DNA from: Methanoregulaceae archaeon UXB-2016
Lineage (GTDB): Archaea; Halobacteriota; Methanomicrobia; Methanomicrobiales; Methanospirillaceae
Reading direction: 5' to 3'
DNA: 64,000 nucleotides
Assembly (NCBI GenBank): GCA_004332335.1
Contig: SISS01000023.1
Span: 1-64,000 of the forward strand
Shown: piece by piece, positions 17,012 through 25,869 of the stretch
Numbering within the stretch: position 1 is the first letter of the stretch
How the letters are laid out: every line of letters starts with the position of its first letter
Notes under the pieces: model-generated
Told to the model about the DNA's origin: nothing
Database searches by the model: none
Seen by the model: only the letters and a program-made list of their open reading frames with translations
Made by a program: the position numbers and the translations under genes

Positions 17012-18496
17012 ATGAAGACGGTGATTGTAGGTTCGGGCTTCGGAGGACTCTCCGCTGCAGCGTTGCTCGCCCGTGACGGGGTAGACGTGACCGTACTGGA
17101 GAAGAATGAACAGGCCGGAGGACGGGCCTCGGTGCACCGTGACGCCGGGTTCAGCTTCGACATGGGTCCGTCGTGGTACCTGATGCCCGACGTCTTCGAA
17201 CGGTTCTTCGCCGAGTTCGACCGGACGCCCGCAGACTTCTTCGAGCTCAAACGCCTCGACCCGTCGTACCGGATCTTCTTCGGCGGCGGAAGGATGGTCG
17301 ACGTGCCCGCCGACACGGAGAAGACCATCGCGCTCTTCGACACCTTCGAAGAGGGGGGTGGGGAGAAACTTCGACAGTACCTCCGCTCGGCGGAGTCGCT
17401 CTACAACCTCGCCATGCAGGAGATGCTCTACCGCGACTACCGGTCGATCCTCGATTTCTTCTCGCCCCGCCTTCTCTTTGAGGGCCCCAAGCTCCTCAGC
17501 ATCTTCGAGCATCTCGACCGCTTCGTCGGACGGTACTTCACGAGCGACGAGGCGAAGAAGATCGTCCAGTACTCGATCGGGTTCCTCGGCGGCGCTCCGT
17601 CGAACACCCCCGCGCTCTACCACATCATGTCCCATATCGACCTGACGATGGGGGTCTTCTACCCCGAAGGCGGCATCCGGGCCGTGGTCGACGGCATTCA
17701 GCGGCTCGCAGAAGAGCATGGCGCCGAGTTCCGGTTCAACGAACCGGTCACCCGGATCGAGGTGGAGAACGGACGCGCCGTCTCGGTGGAGACCGCGGAA
17801 GGTCGATACCCGGCCGATGTGGTGCTCGTCAACGCGGACTACGCCCACGCCGAGCTCTCGCTCCTCGATAAGGCATCACGGACCTACGACGCCGGGTACT
17901 GGTCGAAGCGAGTCCTGGCGCCCTCCGCGATGGTCCTCTACCTGGGACTCAACCGGCGGGTGGAGGGCCTCGCGCATCACACCCTCCTGCTCGAAGAGGA
18001 CTGGGAGCAGGGGTTCGAGACCCTCTTCAACCCGGCAAAGGCGGCATGGCCTGCGAGCCCCTCGTACTATGTCAACGTCCCGTCGAAGACCGATACGACG
18101 GCAGCACCGCCCGGCGGAGAGACGCTCTTCGTCCTCGTGCCCCTGGCTCCGGGGCTGCCCGATACGCCCGAGCGCCGAAAGGCGCTTCGCGATCACCTCC
18201 TCGCGCATCTCGAAGCCACCCTCGGCGAGCCGATCCAGGACGCGATCGTCTCCGAGCGGTGCTTCGCTCTCGACGACTTCGCGGCCCGGTACAACGCCTA
18301 CAACGGTACAGCGCTGGGGCTCTCGCACACCCTCTTCCAGACCGCGCTCTGGCGCCCAGCGCACCGGAGCAAGAAGGTCTCGAACCTCTATTACTCGGGG
18401 CAGTACACCCATCCAGGCATCGGCGTCCCGATGACCATGATCTCATCGCAGATCGTGGCACGGGAGATCGCAAAAGAGCACCTTGATCGGCGATGA
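17012..18496 (+). CDS. crtI: CrtI-type phytoene desaturase
   Basis: 494 aa FAD-dependent amine-oxidoreductase fold. N-terminal VIVGSGFGGLSAAALLA dinucleotide motif, then VLEKNEQAGGRASVH and FDMGPSWYLMPDVF; C-terminal LYYSGQYTHPGIGVPM is the CrtI carotenoid signature. It desaturates phytoene to lycopene; as the only desaturase in the cluster it may also perform later 3,4-desaturation (inference). Its stop overlaps the crtB start (ATGA). First gene of a three-gene coupled operon with an operator-like repeat pair upstream. Confidence 0.93.
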   Translation: MKTVIVGSGFGGLSAAALLARDGVDVTVLEKNEQAGGRASVHRDAGFSFDMGPSWYLMPDVFERFFAEFDRTPADFFELKRLDPSYRIFFGGGRMVDVPADTEKTIALFDTFEEGGGEKLRQYLRSAESLYNLAMQEMLYRDYRSILDFFSPRLLFEGPKLLSIFEHLDRFVGRYFTSDEAKKIVQYSIGFLGGAPSNTPALYHIMSHIDLTMGVFYPEGGIRAVVDGIQRLAEEHGAEFRFNEPVTRIEVENGRAVSVETAEGRYPADVVLVNADYAHAELSLLDKASRTYDAGYWSKRVLAPSAMVLYLGLNRRVEGLAHHTLLLEEDWEQGFETLFNPAKAAWPASPSYYVNVPSKTDTTAAPPGGETLFVLVPLAPGLPDTPERRKALRDHLLAHLEATLGEPIQDAIVSERCFALDDFAARYNAYNGTALGLSHTLFQTALWRPAHRSKKVSNLYYSGQYTHPGIGVPMTMISSQIVAREIAKEHLDRR

Positions 18497-19329
18497 CCGT
18501 GATCGATCAGACCGTCTACGATATCTTCAAGCAGGGCTCGAGAACCTACTTCTACTCGACGGTCTTCTTCCCGCCCGAGATGAAGAAGCGTGTCTTTGCC
18601 CTGTACGCGTTCGTGCGCACGGCCGACGACCTGGTCGACTCGGTCCCCCAGCAGGAGAGCGAGTTTTACGCGTTCGTCGATGCCTACCGGGCCGCCCTTG
18701 ACGAAGAGCCGGCCGGAGACCCGGTCATCGACGGTTTCGTCGCCCTCCAGCGCCGGTACGGCATCGAGCAGGCCTGGGTGGACGCCTTCCTGCACTCGAT
18801 GGCCCTCGACCTCTCGGTACATTGCTATCGGATCCTCGAGGAACTGCGGGTCTACCTCTACGGATCGGCCGAGGTGATCGGCCTGATGATGGCCCGGCTC
18901 CTGGAACTCTCTCCCGCCTGCTACGACGCAGCGCGTCACCTCGGTCGGGGGATGCAGTACATCAACTTCATCCGCGACATCGCCGAGGACAGCGCGATGG
19001 GGCGGGAGTACATGCCCAAAGAGGAGCTCGCCCGCTTCGGCCTCGCCTCCCTCGACGAGGCGTATCTCCGGCGACACCCGGAGGAGTTCCGTGAGTTCAT
19101 CCATGCCCAGTGCGAGCTCTACCGCTCCTGGCAGTCCCTTGGGGAGGAGGGGTACCGCTACATCCCGTGGCGGATGCGCCTGCCGATCATCACGGCATCG
19201 GACATGTACGGCTGGACCGCACGGCAGATCGAACGCAACCCGTTCGTGATCTTCGATCGGAAGGTCCGGCCGTCGGTGCCACAGATCGTCTACCGGTTCG
19301 TCGCGAATACCATCCGGCCCACGGCATGA
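18493..19329 (+). CDS. crtB: Phytoene/squalene synthase family protein (CrtB)
   Basis: 278 aa. First Asp-rich motif RTADDLVD (about 42-49), second INFIRDIAEDSAMGREYMP near 157-175, with YFYSTVFFPPEMKKRVFALY at the N-terminus. It condenses two geranylgeranyl diphosphates to phytoene. The ATG overlaps the crtI stop and its TGA overlaps the lyeJ-type start, so the three products are made together. Neighbouring crtI points to phytoene rather than squalene as the product. Confidence 0.93.
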   Translation: MTVIDQTVYDIFKQGSRTYFYSTVFFPPEMKKRVFALYAFVRTADDLVDSVPQQESEFYAFVDAYRAALDEEPAGDPVIDGFVALQRRYGIEQAWVDAFLHSMALDLSVHCYRILEELRVYLYGSAEVIGLMMARLLELSPACYDAARHLGRGMQYINFIRDIAEDSAMGREYMPKEELARFGLASLDEAYLRRHPEEFREFIHAQCELYRSWQSLGEEGYRYIPWRMRLPIITASDMYGWTARQIERNPFVIFDRKVRPSVPQIVYRFVANTIRPTA

Positions 19330-20192
19330 CAAGTGGGTGGCGGGAAGAGATCGCCTACGCGGTCCGCCTCTCCCGCCCCCGGTTCTGGATCTATACCGGC
19401 GGAACCTTCGTCGTGGGCTACTCGATCGGGATGGCCGACTGGCACGCATTCCTGCTCCCGGCGTACGCCCTCGCCCTGCTCTACTTCTTCGTTCCCGCCA
19501 ACCTCTTCATCTACGGAGTCAACGACCTCTTCGACGAGGCAACTGATCGGAACAACCCAAAGAAAGGCGAGCGCGAGTACCGTTTCATCACGGCCGATCG
19601 TGGTCGGCTTCTCCTCCTGATCGCTCTTGCGCTCGCTGCAACAGGGCTGCTCGGCCTGATCGTCCCGGACCCCCGTCTCCTGCTCGTCCTGGCCGGATTT
19701 CTCTTTCTCTCCGGGTTCTACTCGGCACCCCCCCTCCGGTTCAAGCAGGTGCCGTTTCTCGACTTCTGCTCGAACTATCTCTACGTGATGCCGGGGATCT
19801 ACGGGTTCGTGCTCGCCTCGGGTACCTGGCCGCCCGCGTGGCTCCTCCTCGGCGGTTTTCTCCAGATCGCGGCCATGCACCTCTTCTCCGCGATCCCGGA
19901 CATCGAGTGTGACCGCGCGGCCGGGATCACGACCACGGCGGTCTATCTCGGTCGAGAGCGCTCGCTGGCGCTCTGCCTCGCCTTCTGGCTCAGCCTTGCC
20001 GCGATCGCCTTCAGCGCGAGCGGCTTTCACCCCCTGAGCCTGCTCGCCCTCGCGTACCCGGTCGTGCCGGCGCTGCTGCTCGTCTCGCAGGCGATCTCGA
20101 TCGAGCGGCTCTACTGGTGGCTTCCCGCCCTCAACACGGCCCTCGGCGGACTCGTCTTTGTCGCGATGACCATCTCAAAACAGGGGATCTAG
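19326..20192 (+). CDS. lyeJ: UbiA prenyltransferase, lycopene elongase-like
   Basis: 288 aa, eight or nine membrane segments. UbiA Asp motifs are NDLFDEATDR (66-75) and DIECDRAAG (192-200); the start SRPRFWIYTGGTFVVGY is typical of LyeJ/CrtEb C50 carotenoid elongases. It would add C5 units to lycopene to form bacterioruberin precursors, consistent with the CruF-like remnant upstream. ATG 19326 overlaps the crtB stop (ATGA). The symbol rests on operon context; another prenyl acceptor is possible. Confidence 0.82.
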   Translation: MTSGWREEIAYAVRLSRPRFWIYTGGTFVVGYSIGMADWHAFLLPAYALALLYFFVPANLFIYGVNDLFDEATDRNNPKKGEREYRFITADRGRLLLLIALALAATGLLGLIVPDPRLLLVLAGFLFLSGFYSAPPLRFKQVPFLDFCSNYLYVMPGIYGFVLASGTWPPAWLLLGGFLQIAAMHLFSAIPDIECDRAAGITTTAVYLGRERSLALCLAFWLSLAAIAFSASGFHPLSLLALAYPVVPALLLVSQAISIERLYWWLPALNTALGGLVFVAMTISKQGI

Positions 20193-20416
20193 GCGGCGAG
20201 CCGCTTGCCAGTCGGATAACAGTGGATCGACCGTGGTCCCGCACGAAGAGCCACGACCCCATAGCGGACCAGCCACTGGAGGTGATAGCGGATCTCCCAG
20301 GAGCGATAACTCTCGCGATAGGCCGCGAAGACCTCCTGGAGGGTGCACCCCGGTCGCGAGGTGATCAGGGTCAGCATCTGCCGCTGCAGGTTGATCCGTC
20401 GAATACGCTCCCTCAT
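20189..20416 (-). CDS. Small winged-helix DNA-binding protein
   Basis: 75 aa. Predicted helix-turn-helix with wing: LQRQMLTLITSRPGCTLQEV, then SWEIRYHLQWLVRYGVVALR and a short hairpin to the end. No effector domain is attached. It is convergent with the carotenoid operon, the two stop codons overlapping (TAG on each strand at 20189-20192). A TATA-like ATATATATAAA (about 20464-20478) may serve it. Regulation of the crt operon through the palindromic repeats is a reasonable hypothesis only. Confidence 0.65.
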   Translation of the reverse strand: MRERIRRINLQRQMLTLITSRPGCTLQEVFAAYRESYRSWEIRYHLQWLVRYGVVALRAGPRSIHCYPTGKRLAA

Positions 20417-20596
20417 GAATGCTCCCGGCTATCGTGTCTCCCGCAAACGAACTGTATGTAGTTACCCATTCATATATATAAATTTTCGCAATTCATAAGG
20501 TGACAAAAAACGACGAAATCCGTCAAAGAGGAGATTCCCACCCCGGAATAGGCTTTTTTCGAAGAGCGGGAGGATCTGGGTCAGGTCGGCCGAAAA

Positions 20597-20612
20597 CGAA
20601 AGGTATATTGGA
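20597..20612 (+). promoter_or_regulatory. Promoter of mm14
   Basis: CGAAAGGTATATT lies 25-35 bp upstream of the ATG at 20634, the normal archaeal BRE/TATA spacing for a leaderless or near-leaderless transcript. This supports the ATG at 20634 as the true start. Confidence 0.5.
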
Positions 20613-20633
20613 GTACAGGAGCAACCACAGGTA

Positions 20634-22136
20634 ATGTGCGCCCGCTTTTTTGACCGCTTTTTCCGTCCAAAACCCCATATCGTCGACAGTACGCCCCCTC
20701 CTACCATCCGACTCGGCGCCGGGATGGAGGTCCCCGAGTACCGGACGAAGCCGTACTTCATCGTGGCCTCGGTCGAGATGGGGAACACGACCACGAAGTG
20801 CATCCTGACCGGTACAAACCTCGAGACCGGCCAGAGTTACGTGATCAACAAGACGGTCTCGATGACCCGTGACGTCCGGCCCCCACGCCCGAACGAGCAG
20901 GTCTTCGGGGCGACCCTCGACGGGACCGAACTCACCCGCGCGTCGGTCACCGAGCTGGTTCGCGACACCCTCATACAGTGCCACCGGGATGCCGGCCTCT
21001 CGATCGCGGACGACCTCGACTTCGTGGTCCGGTCGACCGGGGTGGTCGCCGCGATGGACTCGCCCGACCAGGTCGGCGACTTCGTCATCGCCCTGGCAAA
21101 CGGGTGCCTCGAGGCAGGCGTGCCGCCGCGGAAGATGACCCCGCCGATGAGCAAGGCGAACCTGCCCAAAAAGCTCCAGGCCCATTCGTTCGCGGACAAG
21201 GTCGTCTTCGTCGGGGCGGTCGCGGGCGTCCTCCCGCCGGTCGGCTGCACCGGGGTCGAGATGGTCGCGAACGAGATGGAGGGCGAGCTCGCGATGGCCG
21301 GGATCAAGGAGGGAGCGAAGTGGACGCCGGTCGACTTCCGGAACCCCTGCCTCTCGATCGATTTCGGCACGACCCTCGACGGGAGGATCACCTCCGATGT
21401 GGACGATGCGGCCGCGATCCCGTTCGCCAGGACGATCGGCAACTTCGCCGGGCTCGCGGGCGCGATCCCCGACGCGCTCGTCCGGGGCACGGGGCTCGTG
21501 CAGCAGAAGAACGGCACGGCCCTCGACCTCTTCTCGGACCGGTCGACCCTCGGCTCGTTCGCGGCCCGGACCAGTAAAAAGGTCGTGGACGAGTACGTCG
21601 ACCGCTGCCACGAGCAGATCGACATCCGGATTGTGCCGTCCGACCGCAAGCGCTTCGGCTGCGTACCCCTCTGTGCGGATGTGGCCGAGGCATCAGGAGT
21701 CGCGTTGATCGGTTGCGATATGGGCGTCGACGGTTCAGCGCGGCCCGAGCTCGAGGCGCTCGGGCGCGAGTGCCACCAGGCCCACGGGATCGGGACCCTG
21801 ACCGAGGTCGTGGACCGGGTCTGCACCCGCATGGCCCTCCGGATGGTCGGGGTCGCGGCTGAACGGCACCTGGTCCCCGAGAACGCCTCGATCGGCTTTA
21901 CGGGCCGAGCGGCGATCTCGGGGCGGAAGCCCGAGTACATCCTCGAGGGGATCGAGGCGATGGGGCTCTTCCCCGACGGGGCGATGGACCATCTGGTCTT
22001 CGTCGACGACGGGCTCGCGCGCGGAGCCGCGCTGATGGGGCGCTGCATGCTCTCGCTCGGCAAGCCGAAGTTCCCGCTCGGGGGTCGGCGCGGAGGCCGG
22101 TGCATCATGGCTAAGAGGATCGCGTGTGGAAAGTAA
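20634..22136 (+). CDS. Methanogenesis marker protein 14
   Basis: 500 aa. The sequence FIVASVEMGNTTTKCILTGTN, FVVRSTGVVAAMDSP, SIDFGTTLDGRIT and GFTGRAAISGRKPEYILEGIE matches TIGR03285 (mm14), an ASKHA-fold-like protein found in methanogens and close relatives. The G-N-T-T-T-K and D-F-G-T-T blocks resemble nucleotide-binding phosphate loops of ASKHA ATPases. Biochemical role unknown; presumed maturation or maintenance of methanogenesis enzymes. A small gene follows 10 bp later and is probably co-transcribed. Confidence 0.9.
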   Translation: MCARFFDRFFRPKPHIVDSTPPPTIRLGAGMEVPEYRTKPYFIVASVEMGNTTTKCILTGTNLETGQSYVINKTVSMTRDVRPPRPNEQVFGATLDGTELTRASVTELVRDTLIQCHRDAGLSIADDLDFVVRSTGVVAAMDSPDQVGDFVIALANGCLEAGVPPRKMTPPMSKANLPKKLQAHSFADKVVFVGAVAGVLPPVGCTGVEMVANEMEGELAMAGIKEGAKWTPVDFRNPCLSIDFGTTLDGRITSDVDDAAAIPFARTIGNFAGLAGAIPDALVRGTGLVQQKNGTALDLFSDRSTLGSFAARTSKKVVDEYVDRCHEQIDIRIVPSDRKRFGCVPLCADVAEASGVALIGCDMGVDGSARPELEALGRECHQAHGIGTLTEVVDRVCTRMALRMVGVAAERHLVPENASIGFTGRAAISGRKPEYILEGIEAMGLFPDGAMDHLVFVDDGLARGAALMGRCMLSLGKPKFPLGGRRGGRCIMAKRIACGK

Positions 22137-22146
22137 GGAGAGACCT

Positions 22147-22395
22147 ATGGCAGAGACTCAGGAAGCAGCAGAGCGCTACGACGTGGTGATCCCCCCGGGT
22201 GTCCCGCGGAGCATCATCCGATCGATCGTCCAGCAGTATCCGGGCGAGCTGGTCGAGACGAAGCAGCGGATGAAGTTCGCGAATATGGACGGCGACGAGC
22301 GCGAGCTGCTCGCGTTCCGGACCGACCTCGCGACCGCACAGGCGGTCGAACAGTTCATCTTCGACCAGCTGAAGGCATTTGTCGGCGAGGAGTGA
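22147..22395 (+). CDS. Small conserved protein next to mm14
   Basis: 82 aa (YDVVIPPGVPRSIIRSIVQQ, then FRTDLATAQAVEQFIFDQL). Soluble, alpha/beta. I do not recognise the family. ATG 22147 is preceded by AAGGAGAG, preferred to an upstream ATG at 22126. Immediately downstream of mm14, so a shared function is inferred. Its last 41 bp overlap the 3' end of the convergent RimK-type ligase. Confidence 0.6.
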   Translation: MAETQEAAERYDVVIPPGVPRSIIRSIVQQYPGELVETKQRMKFANMDGDERELLAFRTDLATAQAVEQFIFDQLKAFVGEE

Positions 22396-23191
22396 TCCCC
22401 GCCGCCTCTTCTTCGCACCGGATCAGGTACTCCGCGAGGAGCCTGGGGATCGGGGCGGTCATGCAGTGCCAGTTCGGGGTTCCGTTCACCTCGAGGACCG
22501 TGAAGCCGCCTCCGGTCGGGAGAAGGTCGACCCCAGCGTAGTCGGCTCCGACGGCGCGCGCCGCGGCGATCGAGAGCCCGGCCATCGCGGGGGTGACCTC
22601 GACCGCCTCCCCATATCCTCCCTGGTGGATGTTGTGGGTCAGGTGCGGAGAGGTCCGGCGGATTGCGCCGACGGCTTCGTCGCCGATCACGAAGATACGG
22701 TAGTCCTCGTCGTTCGGCACGTACTCCTGGAGATAGTACGGCGGCTCCTCGAGCGCGTCGGCCGAGTCGACGAGCCGGATGCCGTTGCCGTCGTAGCCGT
22801 AGACCGGCTTGGAGACGGCCCTTCCGTCGTGGGCCGCGAGGAAATCCCCGGCCTGAGTCCGCGTCCGGAGAAAGCCGGTCGCGGGCGAGGGCAGGCCGGC
22901 ACGGACGATGAGCGCGGTCGTCGCCACCTTCGAGGCGCAGGTCGCGATCGCAGTCGGCGAGTTCACAACCCGGTTCCGGGTCGCGAGCGCCTGCAGGGAC
23001 TCGAACTGGTGCCCGTCCTGCCGGAGGCCGCAGGCCCAGATCACGACCCCCTCGAGCGGGCACGCGAACGGATCGATCTCATCAAGCGAGAGGCAGGTCC
23101 AGTCGGCGCCGAGCGCGTCCAGCGCATCCATGACCATGAATGTCGAGTTGTCGTCGGGCGTATCGGTCGGCTTCGGAATGATCTGGATCAT
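22355..23191 (-). CDS. RimK-type ATP-grasp glutamate ligase (MptN/CofF-like)
   Basis: 278 aa. N-terminal prefold, then ATP-grasp blocks: SKPVYGYDGNGIRLV, YYLQEYVPNDEDYRIFVIG, GADYAGVDLLPTGGGFTVLE and VNGTPNWHCM (C-terminal metal-binding E-V-N-G). The RimK family in methanogens includes MptN (adds glutamate to tetrahydromethanopterin) and CofF (adds glutamate to coenzyme F420); I cannot separate them by eye. ATG 23191 follows GGAGGAGAG. The last residues overlap the opposite-strand gene. Confidence 0.8.
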   Translation of the reverse strand: MIQIIPKPTDTPDDNSTFMVMDALDALGADWTCLSLDEIDPFACPLEGVVIWACGLRQDGHQFESLQALATRNRVVNSPTAIATCASKVATTALIVRAGLPSPATGFLRTRTQAGDFLAAHDGRAVSKPVYGYDGNGIRLVDSADALEEPPYYLQEYVPNDEDYRIFVIGDEAVGAIRRTSPHLTHNIHQGGYGEAVEVTPAMAGLSIAAARAVGADYAGVDLLPTGGGFTVLEVNGTPNWHCMTAPIPRLLAEYLIRCEEEAAGITPRRQMPSAGRR

Positions 23192-23280
23192 GACCGCTCT
23201 CCTCCATTCAGGGTGGGGGCGCGCCCCGGATATAAGAGCCGGCAGCGACCTTTTTCCCCCGGGCCGGCGACACTCGCTCC

Positions 23281-24222
23281 ATGCGCTACTACGCCCATCC
23301 GGAGGAAGGGCTCGACCTCGCACGGATCAATGCGGTGGTGGAAGAGGCGTTCGCCGCCTTCGGACGGGACGAGGTCGAGATGCCGCCGAAGGTCTACGTG
23401 AACCTCGACGGCGGCGACTTCCGGACCATGCCCGCGTACATTCCCTCCCTCGGTCTTGCCGGGGTCAAGATCGTGAACGTCCACCCCGACAACCCCGCCT
23501 GCGGCCTGCCGAGCGTGATGGCGCTCCTCGTCCTGCTTGCACCCGCGACGGGGATGCCGTATGCGGTCATGAACGCGACCATGCTGACCGATCTCCGGAC
23601 CGGGGCCTCCGGTGCGGTCGCCGCCCGTCACCTCTGCCGCCGGCAGGATGACCTCGAGGTCGGGCTTGTCGGCGCCGGCCGGCAGGCCGAGGCCCAGCTC
23701 GAGGCGACGGCGGCCTGGCTCGGGATCGGCCGGATCCGGGTCTGGAGCCGGAGCGAGGCGAGCGCCGAGGCCTTCGTGCGACGGTGCGACCGGTTCGATA
23801 TCGAGACGGCGACCCTCGAGCGGGTCGTCGACTGCGACCTCCTGGTGACGACCACTCCCTCGCGTACGCCGCTCGTGTCGAATGACTGGATCCGCGACGG
23901 GACCCATATCAACGCGATCGGCGCGGACGCCCCGGGCAAGCAGGAGCTCGACCCGGCGATCCTCGTGCGCGCCCGGGTCTTCGTGGACGACCCGCGGCAG
24001 GCCGTTCACTCGGGCGAGATCAACGTCCCCATCGCGGCCGGGCAATACAGGGCGGAGCAGCTCGCCGGGACGCTCGGCGAGGTCGTGCTTGGTAAAAAGG
24101 GCCGACAGTCCGACGCCGAGATCACGGTCTTCGACTCGACCGGACTCGCGATCCAGGACCTCGCGATCGCCCGGGTGGCGCTCGAGGGGCCTGACCGGGG
24201 GATCGAGCTTCCGTTTCCCTAG
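23281..24222 (+). CDS. ala: Ornithine cyclodeaminase/alanine dehydrogenase family protein
   Basis: 313 aa, full length for the OCD/mu-crystallin family. KVYVNLDGGDFRTMPAYIP (substrate Lys and Arg/Met), GVKIVNVHPDNP, MLTDLRTGASGAVAARHL, then the NAD-binding GLVGAGRQAEAQLEA, and INAIGADAPGKQELD. Archaeal members studied are NAD-dependent alanine dehydrogenases; ornithine cyclodeaminase activity is the alternative. Convergent with the Tes-like gene (stops overlap by 4 bp). Confidence 0.85.
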   Translation: MRYYAHPEEGLDLARINAVVEEAFAAFGRDEVEMPPKVYVNLDGGDFRTMPAYIPSLGLAGVKIVNVHPDNPACGLPSVMALLVLLAPATGMPYAVMNATMLTDLRTGASGAVAARHLCRRQDDLEVGLVGAGRQAEAQLEATAAWLGIGRIRVWSRSEASAEAFVRRCDRFDIETATLERVVDCDLLVTTTPSRTPLVSNDWIRDGTHINAIGADAPGKQELDPAILVRARVFVDDPRQAVHSGEINVPIAAGQYRAEQLAGTLGEVVLGKKGRQSDAEITVFDSTGLAIQDLAIARVALEGPDRGIELPFP

Positions 24223-25733
24223 GTCTCGCCGCCGGGAGACACCGGCTTCTCCGGGGTGATCGGGGTCGTCACCCCGCCGGGCAGAGCGAACTTCTTCCAG
24301 ACCTGCTCGCGATAGACCGGGCCCGAGTTGTAGGTGCAGAACGGGATCAGACGGCCGTCCGGGGTCGCGTAGTGGATGCAGCACCTGCGGACCCGTTCCG
24401 TATCGTAGTTGTAGCAGTCCATGAAGTGCATGGTGCCGATGAAGAGAGCGTTCCAGTGGAACTCGCGAAGTGCATCGAAGTTCTGCGAGATCAGGGCCTG
24501 CCGGATCAGGCGCCAGACCTCGGCGGACTTGCCGGACTCATCCCTCTTGAGCGAGCCGTGCAGGTCTTTGAGCCCCTCGATCATGGCCCGGTACTTGTTG
24601 ATCGAGCCGCCCTTGCTGAGGGTTCCCGCCATCCGGTCGATCGATTCGAAGAACCGGTCCACGTCCACGATCCGGTTCACGGGCGTGATCTCGTCGTCGG
24701 TTACGAAGACATACGTCGCGGCACCGCAGTGCTGATGGGCCGTGAACTCGACCACGGGCTGTCCCATGTACGCCTCGGCCAAGCGGGAGATCGGGAGCAC
24801 GCACGGCACGGGGTAGAAGTCGTCCTGCCGGATGATCCCGTCGGTCTGTGCCTCGATCGCCGCGGTCAGGTCCGGGATGGTGACCCGCTCCTTCTCCACG
24901 TCGTCCTTGCTCGCGGCGCCGGTGAATGCGACCGGCTGGAAGTTGACCCCGCGCACGACCCGGATGTGCCGCGCGGCAAACCGGATGATCTCGCCGGCCT
25001 CATGATCGTTCCGTCCGTGGATCATGGTCGGGACGAGGACCACTCCCATGCGCGCCTCCATGCACCGGTCGATGGCGCGCTGATGGGTCTGGAGAAACGG
25101 ATTCGTCTCCCGCGAGACCCCGTCAAAGTGGAGATAGAGGGCCGAGAGGCCGGCCTCCTTCAACGCCTCGACATATCCCTCTTCCTTCGCGATCCGGAAG
25201 CCGTTCGTCGCGATCTGGACCTGCGAGAAACCGAGGTCCTTCGCGCACCGGATAAGCTCGGGCAGGTCGTCGCGCATGGTCGGCTCTCCGCCCGAGAACT
25301 GGACCGCCGGCGGCGGCACGGGCCGCTCCGCACGGAGCAGACGCATCATGCCGATCACCTGATCGAAGGTCGGCTCGTACACGAAGCCGCAGGCGCGCGC
25401 GTTGGCAAAGCAGAAGTCGCAGTTGAGGTTGCACCTATTCGTCAGGTCGATGTTCGCGAGCAGCGTGCCCGAACAGTGGTGCGAGCAGAGGCCGCACTCG
25501 GACGGGCAGTTCTCGGCTGCGCGCTCATGCTGGGGGTTCTCAACCCCGTTCCCCTTCTTGCCGTAGCCCTCGAACCGGTCGTACATGCGTACGTCGGACC
25601 AGTACAGCGAACGGATCGGACCGTGCTCCGGGCACTCCCGCTCAATCCAGACCTTTCCATCCTGATCGCGGATTCGCCCAGCCAGGACTCGCCCGCACGA
25701 GGGGCAGAGGCTCTTCGTCGTCTTGTCCACCAT
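24219..25733 (-). CDS. tes: Tetraether lipid synthase-type radical SAM protein
   Basis: 504 aa. Similar in layout to M. jannaschii MJ0619 (Tes): N-terminal Cys pairs CPSCGRVL and CPEHGPI, then CPSECGLCSHHCSGTLL, the radical SAM motif NRCNLNCDFCFANA, and a C-terminal RRCCIHYATPDGRLIPFCTYN. Tes couples two archaeol chains end to end into tetraether lipids; MJ0619 was earlier annotated as a pterin methylase. The divergent neighbour is CarS, another archaeal lipid enzyme, supporting the lipid role. Start at 25733 chosen because GGTGG lies 6 nt upstream; 25739 or 25766 are possible. Confidence 0.85.
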   Translation of the reverse strand: MVDKTTKSLCPSCGRVLAGRIRDQDGKVWIERECPEHGPIRSLYWSDVRMYDRFEGYGKKGNGVENPQHERAAENCPSECGLCSHHCSGTLLANIDLTNRCNLNCDFCFANARACGFVYEPTFDQVIGMMRLLRAERPVPPPAVQFSGGEPTMRDDLPELIRCAKDLGFSQVQIATNGFRIAKEEGYVEALKEAGLSALYLHFDGVSRETNPFLQTHQRAIDRCMEARMGVVLVPTMIHGRNDHEAGEIIRFAARHIRVVRGVNFQPVAFTGAASKDDVEKERVTIPDLTAAIEAQTDGIIRQDDFYPVPCVLPISRLAEAYMGQPVVEFTAHQHCGAATYVFVTDDEITPVNRIVDVDRFFESIDRMAGTLSKGGSINKYRAMIEGLKDLHGSLKRDESGKSAEVWRLIRQALISQNFDALREFHWNALFIGTMHFMDCYNYDTERVRRCCIHYATPDGRLIPFCTYNSGPVYREQVWKKFALPGGVTTPITPEKPVSPGGET

Positions 25734-25869
25734 CAGCATCCACCGGCGCGGCGGTCGCTGGCTCACCGGTCCGAATCGGAGGCCGATTCGGCGGTTCGGG
25801 TTCGCCAGCGACGTTTTCTAGTAGTTTCTCTTACGATACATTAATGTTTACAGGTAAGGTTGTGTACTC

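Noticed and set aside
20837-22108. Long open frame antisense to mm14
   Set aside because: Low-complexity Ser/Arg/Pro composition and no family; mm14 on the other strand is certain.
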